This document shows, in pieces, positions 23,256 to 33,965 of a stretch of 64,000 bases of DNA. The position numbers and the translations under genes are program-made. Position 1 is the stretch's first letter. Each line of letters begins with the position of its first letter. The DNA is taken from contig JAMXBD010000689.1 in NCBI GenBank assembly GCA_024138025.1, positions 660,794 through 724,793 of the forward strand, in the 5' to 3' direction. The notes beneath the pieces were generated by a model. That model ran no database searches, was not told the DNA's origin, and was given only the letters and a program-made list of their open reading frames with translations. This DNA comes from Combretum micranthum (Eukaryota > Streptophyta > Magnoliopsida > Myrtales > Combretaceae).

Positions 23256-24349
23256 ACAACAAGGAAGCTCGTAAAAGAAGTCACCACAAAGGTATTGCGT
23301 GAGCTAAAGAAAGCATATTTGATTGTAACTGATTGCTTAGTTGGAATTGATCACCATGTTGAAAAAATTTTGAGCAAGGTATGTGCTGAAATAGGAGGTG
23401 TGAAAATCCTTGGCATTTATGGTATGGGTGGCATCGGGAAAACAACCCTTGCTAAAGTTGTTTATAATCGTCTTTTATCCCAATTTGAAAATTCTAGTTT
23501 TCTTGCCGATGTTCGAGAAACTTCTCGATCCAAGGGAATGGAGTTCCTACAAAGTCAACTTATTTCTAATCTTTCGAATACACAACTTTCAAGTGTCGAT
23601 AATATTGATGATGGGATTCAAAAAATTAGTACGAGGTTTTCAAACAAAAAGTCCCTCATTGTGCTTGATGATGTTGATGAAAATCGCCAATTACAAAGAC
23701 TGGTGGGGAACGTAATTGGTTTGGTCTAGGAACTAGGATCATTATAACCACAAGAAATAAGAATTTACTTGATTTTATTCAAGTTGATTGGTCTTTTGAG
23801 CATGATAGTATGGATACGCCTCGGGCTCTTCAACTTTTTAGTAAACATGCATTTCGAGATGACAAACCTCCAAAGACGCATGTTGAACTTTCTGAGAAAA
23901 TAGTAACAACAACTGCAGGACTTCCCTTAGCTCTTGAGGTTGTTGGATCCTTATTATGCGGCAAGAGCATGGAAGACTGGCATAGTATAATGAAAAAATT
24001 GGAAAAAGTTCCTCCAAAAGAAGTTACGGAAAAGTTGAGAATTAGCTTTGAAGCATTAGATGATTGTCAAAGGCATATATTTCTTGATATAGCTTGTTTT
24101 TTTTATTGGAGTTGACCAGAGAATTGCAAGTTACTTTTGGGATGACTTTGAATTGTTTGCTGAAGAAGCACTTGAGGTCCTCCAGCAAATGTCTCTTATA
24201 AAAGTAAGGGAAAACAATTTGTTATGGATGCACGACCAATTGAGAGATTATGGTAGAGATATTGTTCGTCAAGAAAATAGAATGTTTCCAGAAAGACGAA
24301 GTAGACTATGGGATGTAGAAGAGGTAACTAAAATATTCATGTCAAAAAA
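23256..24349 (+). CDS. TNL exon 2: NB-ARC domain, two frameshifts
   Basis: In order: the P-loop GMGGIGKTTLAKVVYN (about 23421), RNBS-A-like FENSSFLADVRE, kinase-2 KSLIVLDDVDE (about 23650), RNBS-B TRIIITTRNKN (23736 on), GLPLALEVVGSLL (about 23920), RNBS-D FLDIACFF (about 24085), and the regulatory MHD in LLWMHDQLRDYGRDIV (24228-24236). One base is missing in the GGTGGGGAACG stretch near 23708, leading to a TAG at 23727. One extra T in the T8 run near 24098 leads to a TGA at 24113. Correcting neither changes motif order. The exon ends near KIFMSKK with an A-rich donor (AAG|GTGATT). Confidence 0.85.
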
Positions 24350-24573
24350 GGTGATTTTTTTTTTTATTACCAATCTCCGTTTTTCCTTTTTTCCTTTTCA
24401 AATGCTATTTAGTAAATTATACTTTGGTAGTATAGTTATCATTTGAACTTTGAGATGTTTTTTGTTATGTTATAAACAACTTTTTATATTATAATCCTTA
24501 CCTGACATAATATGAAATCATACAATTCTAAACAATTTTAAATTGTTGTTTCTCTTTCTAAAAAGTATATTAT

Positions 24574-24615
<42 letters not shown>

Positions 24616-25857
24616 ATTATCACAGTTATAGAAAATCGATATATATCTATATTTGTGTGTTTATAAAATCAACTAATAGTATCTCAACATATATAAAACA
24701 ATTTGTGGGCATATAATAATATAATACTATATGGTAACCGTGATAAAATCTTGAATAAATTTATTATTTTCATTAATAAATATATATTTTAGTAATAGTG
24801 CACGTTCTAACTAAGTGTTCCTCTTTTTTTTTTTTTTTTTTCCCCACTCCTTTATGGTTCATTTTATAGCATATTTCATAGTAAATTATGACCCATATGC
24901 ATTCCCTAGATATTTCTTAAAAAAAAAAAAATCAATCACTCAAAACTACAAAATTACAGTAGAAACTTACATTATGCTTAACTCAAATTTTGTTTAAAAA
25001 ACAATGTTTCTCATATAGCATATATACCATATTTCGATCCGTGAATTCCATGTCATAATCTTATTATATATTAGAGATAGAGGAATTCATTCCGTAGCTA
25101 TCCCAACATTTATGTTACAATCATCTTTTATGAACATCCAATTATATATTATATTTTCATTAACCCCTTTTTTTATTTCCTAATTATTTACTCTTTCCTT
25201 GTCATATTCAAAAGTTCATTCTAAATTTAATTGTACTTTTCTAAACTTATGTCTATCTTAAAATATTTTCTTGAGAAGCATCCTCAAATTTCAATTAGCA
25301 ATCATATCCAGTAATTTAATCTTTTTATCTAAGAAAATATCTTATTTAAAAATACTTAACCTTATGCCACATTATCGATTGCCATTAAATTAATATTAGA
25401 GGATCTACATAAAATCATTTTCTTCTAATTTGATAAACTCGAGTCACAATTCTAACCCAAACATATATTATTTAAAAATATATAATTGGTATATTTATAT
25501 GACAACTTATGATGTTTGCATTAAGCATAAAGTAATATGTTAAGAGTCCACATGAAAAATATAATCATGAATCACGAAATACATTTCTTTACAAATTATA
25601 CTAATTTGATAGATCCTATTAAGAATTTTTGTAATTACATACCAATATTTATTTTTCAAATATACCAAGCACATATAACATAAATTATACCGCTAAACTC
25701 ATTACAAGTATTGTTACTAAAAAAAGCTTCTTAAGTGATCTACATGTTCGTTGGATTTTTCTTTTTTAATCATTTGAAGGCACAAAATAGTTTGGTAGAC
25801 TTGAGATACCATTATTTAAACAAACTTGACCTACAACAATGGTACAATTATTTGCAG
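24350..25857 (+). other. TNL intron between NB-ARC and LRR
   Basis: About 1.5 kb of AT-rich sequence with a TA/GA microsatellite (24571-24614) and T- and A-runs. The acceptor is probably TTTGCAG at about 25857, followed by the first LRR-side codons (KIQAILVEH). No transposon termini are seen. Confidence 0.6.
24571..24614 (+). repeat. Compound (TA)n(GA)n microsatellite
   Basis: An alternating TA run passes directly into a run of about ten GA units, within the TNL intron. Confidence 0.85.
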
Positions 25858-26197
25858 AAAAAGAAGAAAATTCAAGCCATTCTTGTCGAGCATAACGAGG
25901 AATCACACATATTTTACAGAAGAAGAATTAGCTAAATTGTATAACGTGAGGCTTTTCTGGGTGAAACAAAAGCATGGATATTTTAGCCTATGCCATCGTT
26001 GTTTATCAAGGACAGCTTCATCCAACTTTCTGCCAGAAAATCCACACATTTTTTCGGAACTGAGATGGCTTTCATGGCCTTCCTTTCCTCACTGTTGTAT
26101 TGAGACAAGCTATTTCTCTTTTTCGAACCTAACAATATTAAATCTCTCCCACAGTGAATTCACAATTGAGTGGGGTGGTTGGAGACAAATGTGGTAC
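25858..26197 (+). CDS. TNL exon 3: start of LRR region
   Basis: Encodes KIQAILVEHNEESHIF, then after an extra T near 25914 TEEELAKLYNVRLF, followed by LRWLSWPSFPHCC, SNLTILNLSHSEF and EWGGW, the standard wording that opens the LRR region of many woody-plant TNLs. The exon probably ends at about 26197 before GTACCTG; reading on gives only intron. Confidence 0.7.
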
Positions 26198-26287
26198 CTG
26201 ATTTATCAAAATTTAAATATCTATTATTTTTACTTCGTATTTTCACGTACCTTTCACTTACTTGTGTAAATATTTGTTTGTGAATAG

Positions 26288-27985
26288 ATGGCCAAAACTT
26301 GAAGGTTCTAGATCTATCATATTGTAGACATTTGATCAAAACTCCTGATTTTTCATCCCACCTACAATTGGAACAACTAATTCTCAGGGTGTTGTAGTTT
26401 GGTTGAAATTGATGAGTCTATTGGTATGCTGAAGCACTTGGTCCACTTAGATTTGAGTTGGTGCGTAAGTCTACGCAAGGTACCGAAAGAACTGGGTTGT
26501 ATGTTTAACTCAGAGGTTTCCGACACTCATAAATGTTTCCTATTGAAGGACTGCAGTTCATTCAATAATCTGACTTCCCTTGAGAAGCCTTTTTTGGCAC
26601 ACACTCATATTGCTTCAATCTCTGACTCAATAGGAAAGCTTGTACATCTGACGAAGCTGAATTTGCAAGGATGTTTTTGTTTGACGAAACTTCCAGAATC
26701 CATTGGAGGATTGGTGTCACTGACTTGTTTAAATATATCCTCATCTGGGATTGAGGAACTACCCAAATCAGTAGGAGAGCTTGTAAATCTAGTGGAGTTA
26801 TCTTTACGTCAATGTGATTATTTGAAGAAACTTCCAGAATCCATTGGAGGTTTGGTGTCATTAACTTGTCTAGATATATCTGGATCTAAAATTGAGGAGC
26901 TACCCAACTCCATTGGTTACTTGAAGAGCCTGATAAAATTGAAGATGGATGGAACTCCCATAAGAAAATTGCCTTCTACGATTGGAATGGCTAGAAAGCT
27001 TAGGGAGATTGATGCATGGGATTGTAGAATGCTGAGTGGTGGTTTACCCATATTACCTGAATCTTTAATTTCATTGGAACTTCCATTTGAGACAATGGAT
27101 ACAGATCTAGTTCCGGATCTATCAAATCTAGTAAATCTGGTGCGTTTTCGCATAGATCGAGTAAAACGGGTTCCAACAAAAAGGGCTCCAGTAGAAAGTC
27201 CCAGCCCATGGTGGATAGGGAGGTTAAGTAAAGTGGAGAAGTTGGATTTGGCCATTCCAACAATCACCACGTTGCATCCTGATTTGGGTGCCCTTTCTCT
27301 ACTCACTGAATTGAATCTCGTGTGTTGTTTGCACCTGCACAGCATCCCCAAACTTCCCTCAAACTTAGAATCTTTAAAATTTTTTCGTTGTGACTCATTA
27401 GAGACAACAATATCTGATCTCTCTCATCTTAAAAAACTATCTACTCTATCTATTTCACTGACACCATGGATCAAGATCGAGGGCCTTCACAGCCTAGAAT
27501 CATTGAAATACCTGTATTTACACAGTTGCATGATTCTAAAGTTGACGAGTTGCCAGAGCATTTGATACGCTTGGAGATTGGAAATTGTGAAAAGCTTAAG
27601 AGATTACCACATATGTCACAATACAAGAAGCTGACGTATTTTTATTTATTTGGATGTCACAATTTTAGTTCGGATTCACGGAAGATTGGAATCTTTGGGT
27701 CATTTGAGGATTGAGAATTGCGAGTCTCTTAAACAGATACCAGATGTCTTAAATGTGAAAACTCTGCGCTTTTTTTGGATTATGTCCTGCCCTAAATTAG
27801 GCGTCGAAACTGCAATAAGACATGAGGGACCTATTCTCACGGACGACTCTCCCAAATCATTATCCGAGCTGCACCTTAGGAGCATTTTGATGAAAATATG
27901 CCGTCAGTCACAATCAACATCGTGTTTAGGAAAGAGAAAAGCAGAAGGAAAAGGAAAAGAAATAGAGGAAATGGGTATTTGTTGA
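26288..27985 (+). CDS. TNL last recognisable exon: leucine-rich repeats and basic tail
   Basis: LRRs recognise the effector or a guarded host protein and hold the receptor off. After short breaks near 26296 (MAK..LKVLDLSYC) and 26388 (LILR..CSLVEIDESIG) a frame of 388 codons stays open from 26399 to 27565. It carries at least ten LRRs (IGKLVHLTKLNLQGCFCL, IGGLVSLTCLNISSS and so on). Two LRRs are duplicated: CTTCCAGAATCCATTGGAGG recurs at 26690 and 26831, a 141-bp (47-codon) period. Two further frame changes near 27535 and 27665 lead through LIRLEIGNCEKLKRLP and HLRIENCESLKQIPDV to a Lys-rich end (KRKAEGKGKEIEEMG) with a stop at 27983. A basic, NLS-like tail after the LRRs is common in TNLs. 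Confidence 0.8.
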
Positions 27986-28880
27986 AATGGGTCTTCTTCT
28001 CAATGTCATTCCGACTTTCAAGCTTACTAATGCCACGCCTATTTCCTGTTGTAAACGGGGTAAGTTACTCTCTCTTCACCCTGCTGTCAATTACTTTATA
28101 TGCATATTATCAAAGGGTCAAGGAAGCAATTTGAACTTCTTCTTATCAAACTATTATCTCATTTGTTATCCTTTATACTTGTACATTTTGATTAATGGAT
28201 ATTTGCCTCAAAATCCTTCTAAAGACGATGGAGGTAGTCTACTTTTTCAATTGAGTATCTCGTTTAACAACTACAAACTTAGGTATGAAATTGAAAAGCA
28301 CTCAAAGTTCAGGTATTAATATTGAAATTTTCCTTTTCTATTTTAGGAAATTCGTGATTTGTCACTTGACATGACGGTAAAAAAATAAGCTGGCTCAAGG
28401 CGTTGAAGTTGCCCTGGCCATTGTTCATATTTTGAACTAATTGCTGACTTCTGAGGGAGTTTGAGGGAAACGATTTTGTGGTGGAAGAAGTTCGTTCCTA
28501 GACATGTGCCTATATTATGGTTAGCTTGGGTTAATAAATTGCAGACCATTGATTGTCATGGAGGCCATACACTTCATTTACCAAAAAAATTGAACTTGAT
28601 ATTTAAGGGAAGAAAAGTGAAATTGATATACAGATTGGTTTGCTCGTAGGGGAACGACGATGAAGTTCACCGGGGAGTTGCTGTTTGATGTGAAACTAAA
28701 TTTCATTTTTGATGGACAAGGTTTGGAGTGTTTGTCATGTTTGAGAAGAATTATAGCTCCATGGCTAGGCCTCATAATTGCTGGAGCTTTCTTTGTAACT
28801 TTTGAACGGTGATGTGGTTGTTCTTCTTCTGGGCTTTACACTCGTAAGATAACTGATGAAAATCACATCTGTGGTGAAAG
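27986..28880. other. Spacer between TNL and CW-gene relics
   Basis: Holds a donor-like GGGGTAAGTTACTC (28058) and an acceptor-like TTTTAG near 28347. From 28123 it is the first part of the 2.3 kb duplicated unit. Short frames (for example 28461-28649) are repeated in decayed form in the second unit, so some could be old 3' exons of the TNL or 5' exons of the CW gene. I recognise none. Confidence 0.4.
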
Positions 28881-28952
28881 GATGAGAAAGTACAAAATGT
28901 GCTGGGCCATTTTCCAGAAGTTTTCGAAAGTGGACTTAACTTGGGAATCTGG
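28881..28952 (+). pseudogene. Duplicated CW-gene exon (unit 1 copy)
   Basis: Encodes DEKVQNVLGHFPEVFESG, the conserved N-terminal block of plant CW zinc-finger proteins, followed by a GTAAGT donor. It is one base shorter than the unit 2 copy (31366-31438), which breaks the frame. It is cut off from the rest of the gene by unit 2. Confidence 0.75.
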
Positions 28953-28984
28953 GTAAGTTACTCTTGATGGAAGTATTGCAAAAC

Positions 28985-30446
28985 TGAAATATCCTTAAAC
29001 CATTTAAACTTAATTAATTTGTGTATATATATGTATATATATTGCTTGTTTAGTGAATGAATTTGATTGCAATAATTTTGGTTGATAATATTCCATGTGT
29101 TACTATGATAAGCGTTAGAGTAAAATTCAATGTTTGCAATAATGTCATTATTTTCAAATAGTAAAATAAGCGCAGTCTTTTATGCCAATAAAACTCAAGT
29201 CCCAAACATTTTAAAACAAGCCCATAATCCAAAGCCTTTTTTTATGTCCTTATCATGCACACATACATACTAGATAATTTCACTAAGACAAAAAGTCAAA
29301 AAGGTAGATTTAGAGGATAATTATTATGTTAAAATTTTACAAAAAAAAAGAAAAAAGAAAAAAAAATCAATCCAAAACATAGACCCTAAAATTGACCTAT
29401 TTTGGAGAAGAAGAAGGAGACAAGTTTTTTAACAATTTTGATCCATTTTTCTTTCAAAACTCATTAAAATCACCTTCAAGCTTTCATCTACAAGTTAGGG
29501 TCATTAAGGTAAAGCTTTACTTGCTTTTCTAATCATCTACTCACTTGTTTCTTTCATGAGTATAAAATTCTGTTCAAATAAGTTCTCAATGAGTTATAGG
29601 TAGTTTAGATGAAATAACTTGATCCTTGAACTTAGATGAACCTTTAGAACTTATAACAGTAGAATAATGAAGTTTGTTTTAGTTGTTTTGATGGATAAGT
29701 GGATTGATATTGTTTACATGTTGCATTGGTATTGGGAAAAAAATGAAGTTGTTGAATGATAGAATTGTTAGGTTACTTGTATATGAATGTATAATGAGTA
29801 TATATGAATCCTTTTGGGCTTAATAGTAAGAATATGGCTTGAATTTGATGGGTTTGCTTTAAGGAGGTCATGTTTCTTTGGTTATAAGAAGTGAAATTTT
29901 GAACAAAAGTGAGTAGGATTATCACCCTGAGCATCACGGGCATGATGGTGCTGGTGAAAGAGTTTGAGCAAAATTTTAGAAGCAATTCCAAGATCGATTT
30001 TTAACCACGATCTCATCACAGCCTTGATTACAGTTGTGATGTAGGGCGTGATCCTCTTAGGTGATCTTTTTCACCTTGATCACAGGCATGATCAAGGGTG
30101 TGATTGGGATCATGGCCCTAATCATGGCTGTGATTTGTTCCCTTACTATGTTTAAGGAAAAAAAAAAAAAAAATAAAAGCATGTGTTATATATATATATA
30201 CATATGCGTGTGAGTAAAAAACTGAGTTATGTATTGATGCGACATTATCTAAGTTTGATAATTAATGAAGGACATAGCATTTAATTATGGTTTGATGATT
30301 TCTTACATGGAGTGATTTCTTTTTAACAGATACCTCTACTCAATTATGTTTGTCCACAAATCCTTTGCTAGACATATTAGTTTATACAGGTATGCAATGA
30401 CTTGATTGTTGAATGTTAGGATAGGCATCTTTAAATCGACTATTGA
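28985..30446 (+). repeat. LTR E, partial copy in unit 1
   Basis: Begins TGAAATATCC (the same start as LTR A read on minus) and runs to the unit boundary, so it has the 5' 1.46 kb only. It contains the GATCACGGCTGTGATC-type cassette at 29925-30135. Confidence 0.8.
29925..30135. repeat. Palindromic cassette of LTR E, unit 1
   Basis: Repeated near-palindromes around TGATCA: CATCACGGGCATGATGGTG, CCTTGATCACAGGCATGATC, GTGTGATTGGGATCATGG and ATCATGGCTGTGAT. Same position in the LTR as the GC-rich cassettes of A, B and R2 but a different motif. Confidence 0.7.
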
Positions 30447-31465
30447 AGCAATTTGAAGCTGTTAATATCACACTCAATCGAACTTCTACTTATCAAACTA
30501 TCATCTTATTTGGTATCCTTTATACTTGTACACTTTGATTAATGGATATTTGCCTCAAAATCCTTCTAAAGATGATGGAGGTAGTCTACCTTTTCAATTG
30601 AGCATGTCATTTAACAACTACAAACTTAGGTATGAAATTGAAAAGCACTCAAAGTTCAGTATTAATATTGAAATTTTCCTTTTCTATTTTAGGAAATTTG
30701 TGATTTGTCACTTGACATGACAATAAAAAAATAAGTAGATTCAGGCATTGAAGTTGCCCTAGTGCCATTGTTCATATTGTGGCTTGATATATTTTTAGAT
30801 GCTTTGATGCATTACTCCCTTTTAATAGGATAAGTGTTTCTGCTTCTCTAACTTGGAGAGACATTTAGAATACATTCCATGGTTTGAACTAACTACTAAC
30901 TACTAACTACTAACTTCTGAGGGAGTTTGTGGGAAACCGTTTTGTGGTGGAAGAAGTTCGTTCCTAGACATGTGCCAACATTATGGTTAGCTTGGGTTAA
31001 TAAATTGCAGACCATTGATTGTCATGGAGGCCAAACACTCTTCATTTACCAAAAAAATTAAACTTAATATTTAAGGGAAGAAAAGTGAAATTGATATACA
31101 GATTGGTTTACTCTTAAGGGAATAACAATGAAGTTCACTGGAGGGTTGCTGTTTGATGTGAAACTGAATTTCATCTTGATGGACAAGGTTTGTAGTGTTT
31201 TCCATGTTTGAGAAGAATTTCAGCTCTATCGCTAGGCCTCATAATTGCTAGAGCTTTCTTTGTAACTTTTTAACAGTGATGTGGTTGTTGTCATCTCGTT
31301 TGCATTTGTTCTTCTGGGCTTTATACTTGTAAGATATCTGATGAAAATTACATCTGTGGTGAAAGGATGAGAAAGTACAATATGTGCTGGGCCATTTTCC
31401 AAAAGTTTTTGAAGGTGGACTTACACTTGGGAATCTAGGTAAGTTACTCTTGATGGAAGTATTGC

Positions 31466-31470
31466 AAAAT
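31466..31470. repeat. Target-site duplication AAAAT, left of LTR E
   Basis: AAAAT precedes TGAAATATCC at 31471 and recurs at 33966-33970 directly after GGGTGTGACA. Confidence 0.88.
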
Positions 31471-33965
31471 TGAAATATCCTTAATCCATTTAAACTTAAT
31501 TAATTTGTATATATATGTTTTGCTTGTTTGGTGAATGAATTTGATTGCAATAATTTTGGTTGATAATATTCCATGTGTTAATATGATAGGTTTTATAGTA
31601 AAATTCAATATTTGCAATAATGTCATTATTTTCAAATAGTAAAATAAGCCCAGTCTTTTATGCCAATGAAACTCAAGCCCCAGACATTTTAAACCAAGCC
31701 CATAATCTAAAGCCTTTTTCTTATGTCCTTATCATGCACATGCACATACCAGATAATTTCACTAAGCCAAAAAGTCAAAGACGTAGATTTAAAGGATAAT
31801 TATCATATTAAAATTGTACAAAAAAAGAAGAAGAAAAAAATCAATCCAAAACATAGACCCTAAAATCGACCTATTTTGGAGAAGAAAAAGAAGGAGAAGT
31901 TTTCAACAATTTTGATCCATTTTTCTTTAAAAACTCATTAAAATCACTTTCAAGCTTTCATCTACAAGCTAAGGTTATTTAAGGTAAAGCTTTACTTGCT
32001 TTTGTAATCATCTACTCACTTGTTTCTTTCATGAATATAAAATTCTGTTTAAATAAGTTCTTAGTGAATTATAGGTGGTTTAGATGAAATAAGTTGATCT
32101 TTGAACTTGGATGAACCTTTTGAACTTATAGGAGTAGAATAATCAAGTTTGTTTTAGCAGTTTTGATGGATAAGTGGATTGATATAGTTTACATGTTGCA
32201 TTAGTATTGGGAAAAAAAAGGAAATTGTTGAAGTTGTGAATGATAGAATTGTTGGGTTACTTGTATGTGAATGTGTAATGAGTATATATGAATCCTTTAA
32301 GCATAATAGTAAGTGTATAGCTTGAATTTGATGTGTTTTGCTTTAAGGAAATTATGTTTCTTAAGTTAGAAGAAGTTTAATTTCGAACAAAAGTGAGTAG
32401 GATTGTCAACCTGAGCATCACAAGCGTGATGATGCTGGTGAAAGAGTTTCAGCAAAATTTTAGAAGTGATCGAGGCTCGATTTTTGACCACCACTCATTG
32501 TAGTCTTGATTACAGCCGTGATGTAGGGTGATCCTCTCAGGTGATCTTTTTACCTTGATCACGCTGTGATCAAGGGTGTGATTGGGATCACGGCCCTAAT
32601 CACAGCTGTGATTTGTTCCCCTACTCTGTTTTAAAAAAAAAAAAGCAAATAAAAGAATGTGTTATATGTATGTCTAAAAACTGAGTTATGTATTGATATG
32701 AGACATTATCTAAGTTTGATAATTAGTGAAGGACCTAACCTTTAATTATGGTTTGATGATATCATACATGGAGTGATTTTTTTTTAACAGATACTCCTAC
32801 TTAATTATGTTTGTTCACAGATCCTTTGCCGGATATATTAGTTTATATCGGTACGTAGTGACTTTATTGTTGAATGTTAGGATAGGCATTTTTAAATCGA
32901 CTATAAACAAAAATGATCTTAAAATGTCTGCATTGTTTGTGCGTGTGCCGTTTAATCTAGTTTGAGAAGCGACAAGCTTGTTTGGCGAGGCTAACATGAT
33001 AGTTAGATGCTCAAGCTACCTCCTTATCATGATGCAATGACAATCTACAAGTAGCTCAGTGGGTAGTTGATAGGAGTAACGGTTTCGGTATAACATTTAC
33101 TTATTCTTAAAGGAAAGTAATATGATTTTGTTCATGTTTATAAGACCTGTTGAACTAAGTGATATTATGGATTAAGTTAAGTAAAGATGAAAACAACTAT
33201 AAACTCTAGATAAAACTATTATCTTTGTAAATATTCCTATAAGTAATATAATTATTTAGACTACTTATATCAACCCCTTAAGTAGTTGTTACTTAGGATC
33301 CTCAGTTTTTCATTGGCTTATTATCGGAGTTTAAATACTTTAATATTGATTGTTATATCTAATTATTGAAATATAATCTAATGGTTGTTGTGTTGCATTG
33401 CATTAGTCTAAAAATATATGTCACTTTGTATTTATTTGTGTTATGCGTACTGGGTCTCCGGCTTACATTTTCTATTATAGGTGTTGATGAAGATAATTTT
33501 TATGATCAAACGGGTTACGATACCAACTTTGAGGAATTCCTTGGCGAGTGGGACTATTGGAGACCATGACCTTGATGGTGTTTGTTTTGTAATAGATTAA
33601 GAAAATGTTTTTCCAAAATGATGTAATTTTCTTTTAGTTAAAGACTTTATTAAGACTTTTCGTAACTTCATGTCATTTTTGTTGAAGGCTTACTCATAAG
33701 CTTATGGTTTGTAATATTATAGGTGTATTTTTATATTTTGAGACAACCAAATTTTTATAATCTTTTGAAGTACCAACTTGAGTGGTACTATTGACATAAT
33801 AGTGTATGTAGTTCTACTCTTAATGAGTAATTTTTGTAAATGTGTTCGAGGTACATTTAAGCAATCAATCGACATAAATGTTATCTTAAACGGAAGCCTT
33901 CCGTAATACTTCTGTATTGTACATGGCTGGGCTGCGCATGCCTAGATTTAGGTTTGGGTGTGACA
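31471..33965 (+). repeat. Solo LTR E, 2,495 bp, inside a CW-gene intron
   Basis: Starts TGAAATATCC, ends GGGTGTGACA, and is flanked by exact AAAAT duplications. It is in the same orientation as the host gene and lies 32 bp after the donor. Without it the intron would be about 94 bp. It has the palindromic cassette (32405-32620), then TGATGCAATGAC, TATATCAACCCC and TACTGGG(T)CTCCGGCT blocks shared with LTR B, and an acidic micro-ORF near its 3' end. No retroviral genes are present. Confidence 0.9.
33480..33569 (+). CDS. Acidic micro-ORF in LTR E
   Basis: After a pyrimidine/T-rich stretch ending TTATAG the frame reads GVDEDNFYDQTGYD, continues through EEFLGEWDYW, and stops with TGA at 33569; 10 of about 29 residues are Asp or Glu. 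It is in the same relative place as the Asp-rich frame in LTR B and the VDKDDVDDDE frame in LTR A. No database family is known to me; coding is only a hypothesis. Confidence 0.35.
   Translation, partial: GVDEDNFYDQTGYDTNFEEFLGEWDYWRP

Larger units (their letters stand above)
22560..27985 (+). pseudogene. TIR-NBS-LRR immune receptor (flax L6-like class), multiple small frame breaks
   Basis: TNL receptors sense pathogen effectors; the nucleotide-binding domain switches them on and the TIR domain acts as an NAD-cleaving signalling enzyme. The domain order is complete: TIR (22610-23068), NB-ARC (about 23260-24349), LRR (25858-27985) and a basic tail. About seven one- or two-base breaks lie near 23708, 24098, 25914, 26296, 26388, 27535 and 27665. 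All stops that end the frames appear to come from these shifts, not from nonsense substitutions. The introns are ordinary for the class: about 190 bp after TIR, about 1.5 kb after NB-ARC, about 90 bp inside LRR. TIR and NB-ARC wording is closest in my memory to the flax L6 group. It may be a recent pseudogene, or a gene broken by assembly errors. Confidence 0.85.
28123..32910 (+). repeat. Direct tandem duplication, unit 1 28123-30446, unit 2 30448-32910
   Basis: The two units run in parallel for their whole length: GAAGCAATTTGAA starts both, CCTCAAAATCCTTCTAAAGA follows, then the CW-gene exon, the LTR E start TGAAATATCC (28985 and 31471), its palindromic cassette, and AGGATAGGCAT(C/T)(T)TTTAAATCGACTAT at the end. 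Unit 2 has about 120 bp near 30790-30915 that unit 1 lacks, including ACTAACT repeats. Each unit carries half of the LTR, so the LTR was already in place when the segment was duplicated. Confidence 0.88.

Noticed and set aside
26562..27351. Antisense open frames (up to 144 codons) opposite the TNL LRR exon
   Set aside because: They are mirror images of the regular LRR codon pattern. The plus frame has clear LRR homology and the minus frames have none.
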